Source of the DNA: Bacillus sp. (in: firmicutes) | GTDB taxonomy: Bacteria > Bacillota > Bacilli > Bacillales > Salisediminibacteriaceae | Direction: 5' to 3' | Length of the DNA stretch: 37,358 nucleotides | NCBI GenBank assembly: GCA_003560495.1 | Contig: PWLM01000109.1 | Location: 1 to 37,358, forward strand | Shown: positions 16,550-27,657 of the stretch, piece after piece | Layout of the letters: each line of letters opens with the position of its first letter | Position numbering within the stretch: the first letter of the stretch is position 1 | Translations under genes and position numbers: made by a program | The notes under the pieces: model-generated | Database searches by the model: none | Told to the model about the DNA's origin: nothing | The model's input: the letters and a program-made list of their open reading frames with translations, nothing else

Positions 16550-16834
16550 ATTAATCCCTCCTCACTCATATTATACGAAAATTCAGACTATTAAACAATC
16601 TTTTAATTACTGCGAACTAAAGCTTCCTCAATCTTCTGTGAAAGTTTAATACAATTTTAGAAGCTTTAGCGTCGACTATATATATTCTGCAGCTCCATCT
16701 TTCCTGCAATCAAGAGGGTCTATAAATTTTTTTAGGAAGAGCATCCAGAGAATTTTACACTTAGTATAAAAATTGTTAGAATCTGAAAAATCCATCTTCA
16801 TATTAAGTGAGACAAAGCTTTAAAAAAATGAAGA
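16550..16834. other. intergenic region between two small minus-strand genes
   Basis: AT-rich and without a credible gene. A 10-bp inverted repeat (CTAAAGCTTC at 16617-16626, GAAGCTTTAG at 16660-16669) with a 33-nt loop is the only structure I see. Confidence 0.4.
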
Positions 16835-16868
16835 CAGTCAACTTTTCATTTTATTGAAAAGTTGACTG
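16835..16868 (-). terminator. hairpin over the stop codon of the GAF-like gene
   Basis: A 14-bp perfect stem (16835-16848 with 16855-16868) and 6-nt loop. The last codons are in one arm and the TAA stop begins in the loop. A T7 tract follows on the minus strand after about 6 nt, which is a suboptimal but plausible terminator. Confidence 0.65.
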
Positions 16869-17291
16869 CTTAGCCTGAATAAATTGTGCAAGCTCCTGTG
16901 CAAAAATAATGTCCTGTCTTGTTATTTTATAATTACTGTTCATAAGTTTTACTGAAATAACAAACTTAAGGTTTTCACGGTCATAAATCGGAAGAAAAAG
17001 CACTTGGTCGTTTTCCTTTTGAATAAAGGTAACCATCTGAAGCCGGTCTGGAAATAAAAATCCCTGGCCAAAAAGTTCCTGTTTTTTTGTAAGACCCCGG
17101 ATACCAAGAGCATAGGTCAGCTTTAATTTTCCATTTTGGAGAGAATGAATTGTGAGTACTGCCTCTCTTTTCGCTACCGTATGAATAGTTTTTAAAATTC
17201 GTACAATAAAATCTTCCTGACTCGATGCATAATCATAGGCCAGGCCCACTTCCAATCTCAACTCATCTAAAAAATCTGATTTTTTCATCAT
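16851..17291 (-). CDS. hypothetical protein, possibly GAF-like
   Basis: 146 residues, no signal or membrane segment. Alternating helix and strands (SQEDFIVRILKTIHTVAKRE, AVLTIHSLQNGKLKLTYALG, QVLFLPIYDRENLKFVISVK, ITRQDIIFAQELAQFI) recall a GAF sensor fold, with a long N-terminal helix. I do not recognise a named family. The start ATG 17291 follows GGTGGTGAT. A transcription-coupled hairpin sits on its stop codon. A cytosolic sensor or regulator is a guess from the fold only. Confidence 0.6.
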   Translation of the reverse strand: MMKKSDFLDELRLEVGLAYDYASSQEDFIVRILKTIHTVAKREAVLTIHSLQNGKLKLTYALGIRGLTKKQELFGQGFLFPDRLQMVTFIQKENDQVLFLPIYDRENLKFVISVKLMNSNYKITRQDIIFAQELAQFIQAKQSTFQ

Positions 17292-17491
17292 AATATCACC
17301 ACCAACCTTATATTTTTACCCTCTCAAACGAATTGAGCTTATAATAACATAATTAAATTTTTCTTCTTGTCGTCTTTTGTCAAAAAAATTTGAAAGTTTT
17401 ATAAATATATAAAAATGATTCGAAAGTCGAACAAAAAAGGAAATATCCAGAGTATATTACTCCTGAACATTTCCCATTAATAGTAAATTGT

Positions 17492-18601
17492 TTATGGCCA
17501 TAAGTCATAGAGAATGGCAGCTGTCTCTTCAAGATCGTAGGGCTCCCAAAATAATTCTCCATTAATTAAAAGATCTTTATGCAGATGCAGACCTCCGTCT
17601 CCTCCATTAAGTGAATCACTTGTACCAGTATTCCCTACATATCCTATAACAGTTTCTTCATTCACTTTCTCCCCAAGTTCCAATTCATCCGGAATACTGT
17701 CCAAGTGGGCGAAGCGTATCATTACTCCATCCTGATACTGGACCCAGACCTGCATTCCTCTTAATCGGTCAAGTATGTATTCAGGAGTAAATCCGACCTC
17801 TGCTGCTTTTTCAAGTTCTTCGTTTCTCTCTTCATGAGAATCATATTCTTCAAAATCATGATCTACCCTTACTACAGTTCCTTCAGCCATAGCAAATATT
17901 TGCGTATCCGTAGTTATTTCTACTCCCGATGAATAATCATAGTAATCTATTCCTTCATGTTTTCCGTTGCGGTAATCCCGAGGCGCTCCCGGAAGATGGC
18001 TTTCTACAGTACTGACTGAGGCACCTTCGATCGGTCTTTCCAGAAAACTTAGGAAATCTACCATTTCTGCAGGCGATTTATCGTGAATAGAAATATCGTT
18101 ACCTATTTCCTCCCATTCTTCGTGTTCTATCGTGAAATTTACATTGTTTTCTTCAAGCTGATAATCACCTTCCAGTCCCTTCTCCAGAAAAGCAAGAGAA
18201 ACGTAAGGAGTTTCTTCTTCAAAAAACAATTGAACATCATCGTAAGGAAGGTATTGACCGTTCACTTCCACTACAGGAACATCTTCTACCATGTAAAACT
18301 CTCTGTTTCCAACAGCAGCCCGGGCAGTTTTATTCACCGTATCATAATCGAATTCTCCGTTGATCTCTTCTATTAAATCTTCGAAAGCCACTGCCTTTTC
18401 ATCTTGGCTGCTTACTTCAACAACCTCCAGAGTGTTCGCATGTTTCTCGTTTTCCTCGTTGTCGGTTTCAGCATCCTTATGCTGACTGCTCTGATTATGA
18501 CTGTTTTTTCCATCATTATTTCCTGTAGTTTCTTCAGATCCGCAGGCTCCAATAAAAATTAGACACCCTGCAGCGGATAAACACGTTAATATACGATTCA
18601 T
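17492..18601 (-). CDS. M23 family metallopeptidase, lipoprotein
   Basis: 369-residue lipoprotein with a signal ending in FIGAC (Cys20), then a long Asp/Asn/His/Glu-rich linker (about 21-65). A domain at about 95-165 has the pattern of a copper-amine-oxidase-like stalk (VPVVEVNGQYLPYDDVQLFF, PYVSLAFLEKGL). The C-terminal M23 (LytM) peptidase domain has zinc ligands His and Asp in HEGIDYY near 218 and the HLH motif in LHLHKDL near 343. The fold is expected outside the membrane, cutting peptidoglycan cross-bridges or regulating another hydrolase. It is monocistronic. B. subtilis has the small lipoprotein slp around this place. Confidence 0.88.
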   Translation of the reverse strand: MNRILTCLSAAGCLIFIGACGSEETTGNNDGKNSHNQSSQHKDAETDNEENEKHANTLEVVEVSSQDEKAVAFEDLIEEINGEFDYDTVNKTARAAVGNREFYMVEDVPVVEVNGQYLPYDDVQLFFEEETPYVSLAFLEKGLEGDYQLEENNVNFTIEHEEWEEIGNDISIHDKSPAEMVDFLSFLERPIEGASVSTVESHLPGAPRDYRNGKHEGIDYYDYSSGVEITTDTQIFAMAEGTVVRVDHDFEEYDSHEERNEELEKAAEVGFTPEYILDRLRGMQVWVQYQDGVMIRFAHLDSIPDELELGEKVNEETVIGYVGNTGTSDSLNGGDGGLHLHKDLLINGELFWEPYDLEETAAILYDLWP

Positions 18602-18943
18602 AATGTTAGCTCCTTCATTGTTTTCCAGTAATATTTATCTTCCAGCTGTTTGGATATACTTTGTTAATAACAGTTGTTTTTTAATTAATAATGGCGGACA
18701 GCAGTGTAGTTTCCTGTAATGATCATAAAAGGTACCTCGTACAAAACATTTAAATTAATATGTACAAAACTCTTTTCTATACGATTTCTAATGAACTGTC
18801 GTGTGATGAAGGGTTTTATATGAGTGAAACACTAATGCTTATTATCATTTTAGCACAAGGATTTTGTATAAAAAACTTCTGGATTTATAATAAGACGCCT
18901 TCTGTATAAAAAGAATATACATAAAACTAATGTAATAAAAAAA
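18602..18943. other. intergenic region between pdhD and the M23 gene
   Basis: AT-rich. It carries the upstream region of the M23 gene. A short plus-strand frame at 18820-18909 (29 residues, hydrophobic start, GATGAAGGG ribosome-like site) is the only coding candidate and is weak. Confidence 0.4.
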
Positions 18944-18964
18944 GAGCTCCGCAATGCGGAGCTC
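18944..18964 (-). terminator. terminator of the pdh operon
   Basis: 9-bp G+C-rich perfect stem (18944-18952 with 18956-18964), 3-nt loop, just after the pdhD stop. On the minus strand it is followed by T7 (A-run 18937-18943). Confidence 0.93.
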
Positions 18965-18971
18965 CTGTTAA

Positions 18972-20384
18972 CTATTTTGTAACATGTACAGGCATGCCAA
19001 GAGCGAGCTCAGCTGTTTCCATTGTAATCTCACCAAGTGAAGGATGAGCGTGGATAGTCAGTGCAAGATCTTCAGCAGTCATACCTGCTTCGATGGCTAC
19101 ACAAGCTTCTGAAATCATATCAGAGGCGTTATGACCTGCGATCTGAACACCAAGTACAAGACCATCGTCTTTACGAGTAACCATTTTCATAAAGCCTTCA
19201 GATTCATTCAGTGAAAGTGCACGCCCATTTGCCTGGAAAGGAAACTTAGAAGCCGTGACTTCGTAGCCCTCTTCTTTTGCCTGCGCTTCCGTCAGCCCTA
19301 CCTGTGCAAGCTCAGGACCAGAGAAAACCACTTCCGGAATAGCTGTGTAATCAATCTCTGTCGGTTCACCAGAAATAGCTTCAGCAGCCACTTTAGCTTC
19401 GTAGGATGCTTTATGCGCCAGTGCCGGTCCGGCAACTATGTCTCCAATAGCGTAAATATTGGAAACAGATGTACGACACTGTTTATCAATTTTGACGAGA
19501 CCTTTATCGTCTACTTCAATACCTGCCTGCTCAAGACCGAGCTCATCCGTATTTGGACGGCGGCCGACAGTTACAAGCAGTACGTTCCCCTCAAACTCTT
19601 CTTCCTTGCCTTTAACTTCTGCTTTAACTTTCACACCATCATCGGTTTCTTCCATTTCCTGTGCAAAAGCTTCTGTTTTGATCGTAACGCCTTTATTTTT
19701 CAGCCGCTTGGAAACGAGCTGGCTCATCTGTTTTTCAAAACCTGGAAGAATTTGTTTCGTGCCTTCCAGAATTGTCACTTCCGAACCGAGGTCGGCATAT
19801 GCTGAGCCAAGCTCAACTCCAATATAGCCTCCGACGATTACAACCATTTTTTCTGGAACTTCTTTCAAAGCCAGTGCACCTGTAGAAGAAACTACTTTAC
19901 CTTCTTTGAACTTGAATTTCGGAAGTTCAATTGGGGAAGACCCTGTAGCCACGATGCAATTTTTGAATTTGTACGTCTGGGAGGACTTGTCGTCCATAAC
20001 TTTCGCGGTGGAATCTTCACCAAAATACGCTTCCCCACGTACAATTTCCACGTTATTGCCTTTAAGAAGACCTTCAACGCCCCCCGTCAGTTTTTCAACT
20101 ACGGAAGCTTTCCATTTTTGAACTTTTGAAAAGTCTAAATCGACTTTACCAACTGAAATTCCCATATCGTCGGAATTATTGGCATTATGGTAACGGTGCC
20201 CCGCTTCGATCATTGCTTTCGAAGGAATACACCCGACATTAAGGCATACTCCACCCATGTTTTCTTTTTCAACAATTGTTACTTTCTGGCCAAGTTGAGC
20301 TGCACGGATCGCCGCTACGTACCCTCCGGGTCCGGAACCGATGACGAGCGTGTCCACCTCAACTGGAAAATCTCCTACAACCAT
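18972..20384 (-). CDS. pdhD: dihydrolipoyl dehydrogenase (E3) PdhD
   Basis: FAD-dependent E3 of the pyruvate (and probably other 2-oxoacid) dehydrogenase complexes; it re-oxidises dihydrolipoamide with NAD. The 470-residue protein has the FAD motif [19 protein letters not shown] (residues 14-32), redox cysteines in [13 protein letters not shown] (Cys47, Cys52), and the C-terminal HAHPSLGE catalytic His. The NAD-binding motif reads VVIVGGYIG: residue 184 is Val where the family has the first Gly of GxGxxG (codon GTC at 19835-19833). The ATG has GGAGGG 7 nt upstream. It is the last gene of pdhABCD, 3 nt after pdhC. Confidence 0.97.
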   Translation of the reverse strand: MVVGDFPVEVDTLVIGSGPGGYVAAIRAAQLGQKVTIVEKENMGGVCLNVGCIPSKAMIEAGHRYHNANNSDDMGISVGKVDLDFSKVQKWKASVVEKLTGGVEGLLKGNNVEIVRGEAYFGEDSTAKVMDDKSSQTYKFKNCIVATGSSPIELPKFKFKEGKVVSSTGALALKEVPEKMVVIVGGYIGVELGSAYADLGSEVTILEGTKQILPGFEKQMSQLVSKRLKNKGVTIKTEAFAQEMEETDDGVKVKAEVKGKEEEFEGNVLLVTVGRRPNTDELGLEQAGIEVDDKGLVKIDKQCRTSVSNIYAIGDIVAGPALAHKASYEAKVAAEAISGEPTEIDYTAIPEVVFSGPELAQVGLTEAQAKEEGYEVTASKFPFQANGRALSLNESEGFMKMVTRKDDGLVLGVQIAGHNASDMISEACVAIEAGMTAEDLALTIHAHPSLGEITMETAELALGMPVHVTK

Positions 20385-20387
20385 GCA

Positions 20388-21689
20388 CTATCCCTCCATA
20401 ACAAGTAATTGTGGATCGTTTAACAGACGCTTAATATGGTTCATCGCGTGCTGTGCTGTCGCACCATCAATGATACGATGATCGAAGCTTAAAGACAAGG
20501 CTAAAACAGGAGCTGTGACAACTTCTCCATCTTTTACGACTGCCTTTTCAGCAATACGGCCAATTCCGAGAATGGCTACTTCCGGGTGATTAATAACCGG
20601 TGTAAACCACTGGCCGCCGGCAGAACCGATATTAGTAATGGTAATGGAGCCGCCTTTCATTTCTTCAGAAGCAAGCTTTCCATCCCGGGCTTTGCCCGCA
20701 AGATCATTAATTTCATCAGAAATTTTGAAAATCGATTTACGGTCTGTATTTTTAACTACAGGCACAAGCAGTCCTTTATCAGTATCTGCTGCTATTCCAA
20801 TATTGTAATAATGTTTGTGAATAATTTCTTCTGTTGCATCATCCAGCGACGTATTAAGCACTGGATATTCACGGACAGCGCTAGTGAGAGCTTTAACTAC
20901 ATATGGAAGGAAAGTCAGTTTAATACCTTTTTCCTCAGCTACCGGTTTAAACTGCTTCCGATGTGCAACCAGTGCAGTGACATCAACTTCGTCCATAAGT
21001 GTCACGTGTGGTGCCGTATGCTTGGAGTTAACCATCGCTTTGGAAATTGCTTTACGCATACCGCTCATTTTTTCGCGTGTTTCTGACTGGCCTTCTGCTG
21101 GTTCATAGGCAGCGACCGGCTGCTTCTCTTCTTTTGGAGATTCTTCGCCAGCTTCAGCGTCCGACTCTGCAGCAGACTTTTGATCGCCTGAAAGATAAGC
21201 TTCAATATCTTCACGAAGGACCCGTCCATTCTTCCCGGACCCCTGAACCTTCCGAATATTCACGTCTTTTTCACGTGCATATTTACGTACAGACGGCATG
21301 GCAATAATTCGGGAATCGTCATCTTCCGGTTCCTCCGCTTTTTCTTCTTTCTTTTCAGCGGCATTATCTTCTTTAGTTTCAGGAGCTTCTTCTTTTTCTT
21401 CGTCCTTAGTTTCAGAAGATTCCTCGTCTTCATCATCTGCCGGTGGTTCTGCATCTGTTTCGAAAGTCACAATTACAGTTCCCACTGTCGTAACGGTACC
21501 TTCATCTACGTGAATTTTTTTCACTGTCCCTTCCACTGGAGAAGGAATTTCTACTACCGCTTTATCATTCTGCACTTCACAAAGGACATCATCTTCTTTA
21601 ATTTCGTCCCCTTCTTTCACTTCCCATTTAACAATTTCACCTTCGTGTATACCTTCCCCTATGTCAGGAAGTTTAAAATCGTATGCCAT
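20388..21689 (-). CDS. pdhC: dihydrolipoamide acetyltransferase (E2) PdhC
   Basis: Core of the pyruvate dehydrogenase complex, transferring the acetyl group to CoA. The 433-residue protein has one lipoyl domain (1-77, lipoyl Lys43 in [12 protein letters not shown]) and a long acidic linker (about 80-128, mostly Asp/Glu/Lys/Ala/Pro). Next comes the E1/E3-binding domain (about 131-170, [20 protein letters not shown]) and the catalytic domain ending in [16 protein letters not shown] with the active His and Asp. The linker is unusually acidic. A 91-nt gap with a hairpin separates it from pdhB. Confidence 0.97.
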   Translation of the reverse strand: MAYDFKLPDIGEGIHEGEIVKWEVKEGDEIKEDDVLCEVQNDKAVVEIPSPVEGTVKKIHVDEGTVTTVGTVIVTFETDAEPPADDEDEESSETKDEEKEEAPETKEDNAAEKKEEKAEEPEDDDSRIIAMPSVRKYAREKDVNIRKVQGSGKNGRVLREDIEAYLSGDQKSAAESDAEAGEESPKEEKQPVAAYEPAEGQSETREKMSGMRKAISKAMVNSKHTAPHVTLMDEVDVTALVAHRKQFKPVAEEKGIKLTFLPYVVKALTSAVREYPVLNTSLDDATEEIIHKHYYNIGIAADTDKGLLVPVVKNTDRKSIFKISDEINDLAGKARDGKLASEEMKGGSITITNIGSAGGQWFTPVINHPEVAILGIGRIAEKAVVKDGEVVTAPVLALSLSFDHRIIDGATAQHAMNHIKRLLNDPQLLVMEG

Positions 21690-21738
21690 GTAAATGCCTC
21701 CATTTCTTATAAATGCCCAGTATTAAGACAGAGAAGAT

Positions 21739-21758
21739 ACTTATTTATAGAAATAAGT
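21739..21758 (-). other. hairpin in the pdhB-pdhC spacer
   Basis: An 8-bp AT-rich inverted repeat (ACTTATTT, loop ATAG, AAATAAGT) in the 91-nt spacer. It is too weak for a good terminator and may be an mRNA processing or stability element between pdhAB and pdhCD. Confidence 0.4.
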
Positions 21759-21780
21759 ACCCTTCTGATCGGTTTTTAAA

Positions 21781-22758
21781 TTAAAATTCAATAATTTCTT
21801 TTGCTTTCGCTGCAATATCTTTTTCATTTGGCAGCCATACGTCTTCTGCCGCAGCAAATGGGAATACAGTATCAGGTGCTGTCACACGTCCTACAGGTGC
21901 TTCCAGTTTAAGGATAGCACGATCGTTAATTTCAGCTACAATAGTGGCTGCTACTCCAGCCTGCTTCTGTGCTTCCTGAATAACTACAGCACGGTTCGTT
22001 TTTTCCACAGATTCGATAATAGTATCGATATCCAGCGGGCTTACTGTGCGAAGGTCAATTACTTCTGCTGAAATACCGTCTTTTTCGAGTGCTTCAGCAG
22101 CTTTAAGAGATGATTGCACCATTGCTCCATAAGCAATAAGGGAAATATCGCTGCCTTCCCGCTTAATATCTGCCTTACCGAGAGGTACTGTATACTCCTC
22201 TTCCGGAACTTCTTCACGGAAAGACCGGTAAAGCTTCATATGCTCAAGGAAAACTACAGGGTCGTTATCCCGGATAGCTGAAATAAGAAGCCCTTTTGCG
22301 TCATAAGGGTTTGAAGGGATAACTACTTTAAGCCCCGGAGTCTGTGCCATAAGCCCTTCCAGACTGTCAGCGTGCATTTCTGGTGTTTTAACCCCTCCTC
22401 CAAAAGGAGAACGGATTGTAACAGGGGCATTGTAAACACCACCGGATCGATAATTCAGGCGGGCCATTTGACCAGCCACGGAATCAAAAGCCTCAAAAAC
22501 AAAACCAAAGAACTGAAGCTCCATTACAGAGCGGTATCCTGTCAGGCTGAGACCGTGGGCGAGGCCTCCAATTCCTGACTCCGCAAGCGGTGTATCAAAT
22601 ACGCGTTCTTCTCCAAATTCTTTCTGAAGACCGTCTGTCGCCCGGAAGACCCCGCCATTCTTGCCGACGTCTTCTCCGTATACGAGTACTTTTTCATCGT
22701 TACTTAGTTCATTACGCATTGCATCAGTAATTGCTTGAATCATTGTCATCTGGGCCAT
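21781..22758 (-). CDS. pdhB: pyruvate dehydrogenase E1 beta subunit PdhB
   Basis: Beta chain of the thiamine-diphosphate enzyme that decarboxylates pyruvate. The 325-residue product has the family stretches [20 protein letters not shown] near residue 24, [16 protein letters not shown] near 55 (the Glu activating the cofactor), and [20 protein letters not shown] near 115. The C-terminal transketolase-like domain contains [14 protein letters not shown] and [11 protein letters not shown]. It starts 3 nt after pdhA with a GGAG site in the end of pdhA. Intact. Confidence 0.97.
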   Translation of the reverse strand: MAQMTMIQAITDAMRNELSNDEKVLVYGEDVGKNGGVFRATDGLQKEFGEERVFDTPLAESGIGGLAHGLSLTGYRSVMELQFFGFVFEAFDSVAGQMARLNYRSGGVYNAPVTIRSPFGGGVKTPEMHADSLEGLMAQTPGLKVVIPSNPYDAKGLLISAIRDNDPVVFLEHMKLYRSFREEVPEEEYTVPLGKADIKREGSDISLIAYGAMVQSSLKAAEALEKDGISAEVIDLRTVSPLDIDTIIESVEKTNRAVVIQEAQKQAGVAATIVAEINDRAILKLEAPVGRVTAPDTVFPFAAAEDVWLPNEKDIAAKAKEIIEF

Positions 22759-22761
22759 AGC

Positions 22762-24702
<1,941 letters not shown>

Positions 24703-25284
24703 ATGCTTACAATGGAAGATATTATACGAGAAGGCCATCCCACCCTCCGCCAACAAGCGGAACCGGTGCATATGCCGCCTTCCGAGAAAGAACAGGAAGA
24801 ACTCAAAGAAATGATGCAATTTTTAAGGAACAGCCAAAACCCGGAAATTGCAGAAGAATACAGTCTCAGACCGGGTGTAGGTCTCGCAGCTCCTCAAATT
24901 AATATCAGTAAGAGGATGGTTGTTGTGCGAACAATGGAGGAAGAAGGAGAAGCAGAAGAATATGCTTTTTTTAACCCTAAAATTGTCAGTCATTCCCAGG
25001 AGACGACCTATCTCGAATCTGGAGAAGGGTGTCTCTCAGTGGACCGGGCGGTTGAGGGGGTAGTCCCACGCTACTCAAGAATTAAAATCGAGGCGTTCAA
25101 TATTAACGGTGAGAAAGTAAAATATCGTTTCCGGGGGTATAAAGCAATTGTATTTCAGCACGAAATTGACCATCTTGACGGAATAATGTTTTATGATCGT
25201 ATTGAAGGGCTTAATGACAAGTTTAAGAAGCCTGTACCCTCGAAATCCGTAGTAATCAGAAGTGAAAACGAAACCTGCATTTAA
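24703..25284 (+). CDS. def: peptide deformylase
   Basis: Metalloenzyme that removes the formyl group from new protein N-termini. The 193-residue length and inserted N-terminal region are those of type II deformylases of Gram-positive bacteria (YkrB/DefB). All three motifs are intact: GVGLAAPQ near residue 58, EGCLSV (metal Cys110), and QHEIDHLDG (His153, Glu154, His157). The first ATG follows AAAGGGG with 8-nt spacing. It is ended by its own terminator, so it is separate from rpoY-rnjA. Confidence 0.96.
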   Translation: MLTMEDIIREGHPTLRQQAEPVHMPPSEKEQEELKEMMQFLRNSQNPEIAEEYSLRPGVGLAAPQINISKRMVVVRTMEEEGEAEEYAFFNPKIVSHSQETTYLESGEGCLSVDRAVEGVVPRYSRIKIEAFNINGEKVKYRFRGYKAIVFQHEIDHLDGIMFYDRIEGLNDKFKKPVPSKSVVIRSENETCI

Positions 25285-25332
25285 CTTAAAGTGTGCTTCA
25301 AAGTTAATATTAATTTAATGAAAACAAGTATT

Positions 25333-25381
25333 CAGTCCGCACAGGAAAGTCTAATACCCTGTCCGGGCTGCTTTCATTTTT
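25333..25381 (+). terminator. terminator of def
   Basis: Long imperfect stem (25333-25345 with 25358-25370, one mismatch and a G-T pair), 12-nt loop, followed by a T-rich tail. Confidence 0.75.
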
Positions 25382-25425
25382 AGACATAAAACGTCTTAAA
25401 GCAAATGTTGTCTTAAACGTCAACC

Positions 25426-25454
25426 TTGAATTGAAAGAGTGGAAGGTTTAAAAT
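25426..25454 (+). promoter_or_regulatory. sigma-A promoter of rpoY-rnjA
   Basis: TTGAAT (25426-25431), exactly 17 nt, TAAAAT (25449-25454). Transcription from about 25461 would give a 178-nt leader containing two hairpins. Confidence 0.6.
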
Positions 25455-25500
25455 ATGTAAAAGGTGGAGAGAACGGATTTCGAAGCAGCTTACTGCAGAA

Positions 25501-25573
25501 GGGAAAATTGTACAGCCGGAAGCATGGAACTCCATGTCAACAATTTCCCGAAAAATCTGCGTAGGCAGATTTT
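25501..25573 (+). promoter_or_regulatory. structured leader of rpoY-rnjA
   Basis: First hairpin: GGGAAAATTGT (25501-25511) pairs with ACAATTTCCC (25540-25549), enclosing an inner CATGGA-AC-TCCATG palindrome (25523-25536). Second hairpin: 9-bp stem 25552-25560 with 25565-25573 (loop GTAG), ending in T3. The two lie 66 nt upstream of rpoY. Possible targets for RNase J1 autoregulation or an attenuator; function is unknown. Confidence 0.5.
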
Positions 25574-25638
25574 GAAATAATGTCGGACTTTAAAACCTGG
25601 TTTTTTATTCAGCAATCGATATAAAAGGAGAGGATAGA

Positions 25639-25854
25639 ATGATTTATAAAGTTTATTACCAGGAAACTCTTTCAGAGGTTCCAGTGCGTGAACGTACCCA
25701 TTCTTTATACGTTCAGGCCGAAACAGAGGAAGAAGTGCGAAAAGGTTTAAAGGACAGAGAGTATAATATTGAGTTTGTGACCCCGCTTTCTGATGCCGCT
25801 TTAGCTTACGAAAAAGAAACAAATGAAGATTTTAAAGTTGAGACCTTGAATTAA
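25639..25854 (+). CDS. rpoY: RNA polymerase epsilon subunit RpoY
   Basis: 71-residue acidic protein of the RpoY (YkzG) family, a small auxiliary subunit of Firmicute RNA polymerase. Recognised from [20 protein letters not shown] at the N-terminus, the Tyr-Val-Glu core ([16 protein letters not shown]) and length. AAAAGGAGAGG precedes the ATG. Its TAA overlaps the ATG of rnjA by one base, so the two are translationally coupled, as in other Bacilli. Confidence 0.95.
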   Translation: MIYKVYYQETLSEVPVRERTHSLYVQAETEEEVRKGLKDREYNIEFVTPLSDAALAYEKETNEDFKVETLN

Positions 25855-27518
25855 TGAAAGTCAAAAATCATCAAGTAGCCGTATTTTCCCTCGGGGGTCT
25901 GGGTGAAATCGGTAAAAATATGTATGCAGTACAATTCCAGGACGAAATTATCGTTATTGATTCCGGCATCAAGTTCCCTGAAGATGAACTTCTTGGAATC
26001 GACTATGTCATTCCGGACTACACGTACCTTGTGAAAAACGTGGATAAAATAAAAGGGGTTTTTATTACTCACGGGCATGAAGATCATATAGGAGGAATTC
26101 CGTACCTTTTGAAATCTATTAACGTTCCTATTTATGCCGGTAAACTTGCCCTCGCTCTCATCAGGAACAAACTGGAAGAGCATGGCCTTCTCAGAACCTC
26201 TGAACTCCATGAAATAAACGAAGATACTGTAGTTAAATTCCAGAAAACATCTGTATCGTTCTTCCACACTACTCACAGTATTCCGGATTCCTATGGTGTA
26301 GTTGTTAAAACACCATCAGGTAATATTGTCCAGACCGGTGATTTCAAGTTTGATTTCACACCGGTAGGTCATCCGGCGAATCTTTCTAAAATGGCTAAAA
26401 TCGGAGAAGAAGGAGTTCTTTGTCTTCTTTCCGACAGTACCAATGCCGAAGTACCTGGTTTTACTATGTCGGAAAGAAAGGTAGGAGAAAGTATTGAATC
26501 CATTTTCCGGAAGGTAGATGGACGTATTATTTTTGCTACTTTTGCTTCCAACATTTACCGCCTTCAGCAGGCTGTCGAAGCTGCAGTTAAACATCAGCGG
26601 AAAGTGGCAGTTTTTGGAAGAAGTATGGAATCTGCTATTACAATCGGAAGAGAGCTCGGTTACATTAAAGCTCCTGAAAGTACTTTTATAGAAGCTTCCC
26701 AGTTGAATAAAATTCCTGCGGATCAAGTTTTAATCTTGTGTACAGGAAGCCAGGGCGAACCTATGGCAGCACTATCCAGAGTTGCACATGGTACACACAG
26801 GCAGATTCAGATTATTCCTGGGGACACCGTGGTGTTTTCTTCCTCCCCTATCCCTGGCAACACATTAAGCGTGAGCAAAATCATCAATCAGCTTTTCCGT
26901 GCCGGAGCAGAAGTAATTCACGGATCTCTTAATGATATCCATACTTCTGGACATGGAAGCCAGGAAGAGCAGAAGCTGATGCTCCGCCTTATGAAGCCTA
27001 AATATTTTATGCCAATACATGGAGAATACCGTATGCTGAAAATGCATGCTGAAATGGCTCAGGACTGCGGAGTTCCTGAAGAAAACTGTTTTGTTATGGA
27101 TATTGGAGATGTCCTGGCCATGGACAAAAATGAAGCTGCGCCTGCCGGAAAAATTCCTGCCGGCTCCATCTATGTAGACGGAAGCGGTATAGGCGATATT
27201 GGAAATATTGTGCTGCGCGACAGACGTATTTTGTCTGAAGAAGGTCTTGTGGTTGTCGTAGTAAGTCTGAATATGAAAGATTACAAGGTCGCTTCCGGTC
27301 CGGATATCATCTCCCGTGGATTTGTTTACATGCGTGAGTCCAGCGATCTGATCAATGAAGCTCAGCGTAAGCTTCATGGTCATCTGCAGCATATGATGAG
27401 TTCCAAAACCACTCAATGGTCAGAAATTAAAAATTCCATTTCTGATACACTCGGCCCTTTTCTTTACGAAAAGACCCGGCGAAAGCCGATGATACTGCCA
27501 ATTATCATGGAAGTTTAA
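25854..27518 (+). CDS. rnjA: ribonuclease J1
   Basis: Beta-CASP metallo-beta-lactamase ribonuclease with 5'-3' exonuclease and endonuclease activity, the main mRNA decay and maturation enzyme of Bacilli. The 554-residue product has HGHEDHIGG (His73, His75, Asp77, His78), [11 protein letters not shown] near 139, and GDFKFDF near 163. Also visible are the beta-CASP GRSMESA near 259, SGHGSQEEQ near 364 and PIHGEYR near 390. The first ATG shares a base with the rpoY stop. Intact full length, followed by a strong terminator. Confidence 0.98.
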   Translation: MKVKNHQVAVFSLGGLGEIGKNMYAVQFQDEIIVIDSGIKFPEDELLGIDYVIPDYTYLVKNVDKIKGVFITHGHEDHIGGIPYLLKSINVPIYAGKLALALIRNKLEEHGLLRTSELHEINEDTVVKFQKTSVSFFHTTHSIPDSYGVVVKTPSGNIVQTGDFKFDFTPVGHPANLSKMAKIGEEGVLCLLSDSTNAEVPGFTMSERKVGESIESIFRKVDGRIIFATFASNIYRLQQAVEAAVKHQRKVAVFGRSMESAITIGRELGYIKAPESTFIEASQLNKIPADQVLILCTGSQGEPMAALSRVAHGTHRQIQIIPGDTVVFSSSPIPGNTLSVSKIINQLFRAGAEVIHGSLNDIHTSGHGSQEEQKLMLRLMKPKYFMPIHGEYRMLKMHAEMAQDCGVPEENCFVMDIGDVLAMDKNEAAPAGKIPAGSIYVDGSGIGDIGNIVLRDRRILSEEGLVVVVVSLNMKDYKVASGPDIISRGFVYMRESSDLINEAQRKLHGHLQHMMSSKTTQWSEIKNSISDTLGPFLYEKTRRKPMILPIIMEV

Positions 27519-27520
27519 TA

Positions 27521-27552
27521 AAAAGGGAAGGCCCTCAGGCCTTCCCTTTTTT
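27521..27552. terminator. bidirectional terminator between rnjA and ktrC
   Basis: Perfect 13-bp stem (27521-27533 with 27538-27550), 4-nt loop, with A- and T-runs, right after the rnjA stop. ktrC ends 105 nt away on the other strand. Confidence 0.93.
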
Positions 27553-27657
27553 ATAATCTAAGGAGCATTTTTGTATAAACTGAATTAACGGCTGTTTGCT
27601 GACTTGCGCTTCTGGGAAAATCTCCATTTGATGGATATCTCTTCTCTGAATCGGACG

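Noticed and set aside
25490-25822. 110-codon minus-strand frame over rpoY
   Set aside because: Antisense to the rpoY leader and gene, without ribosome site; explained by the hairpins and the real gene.
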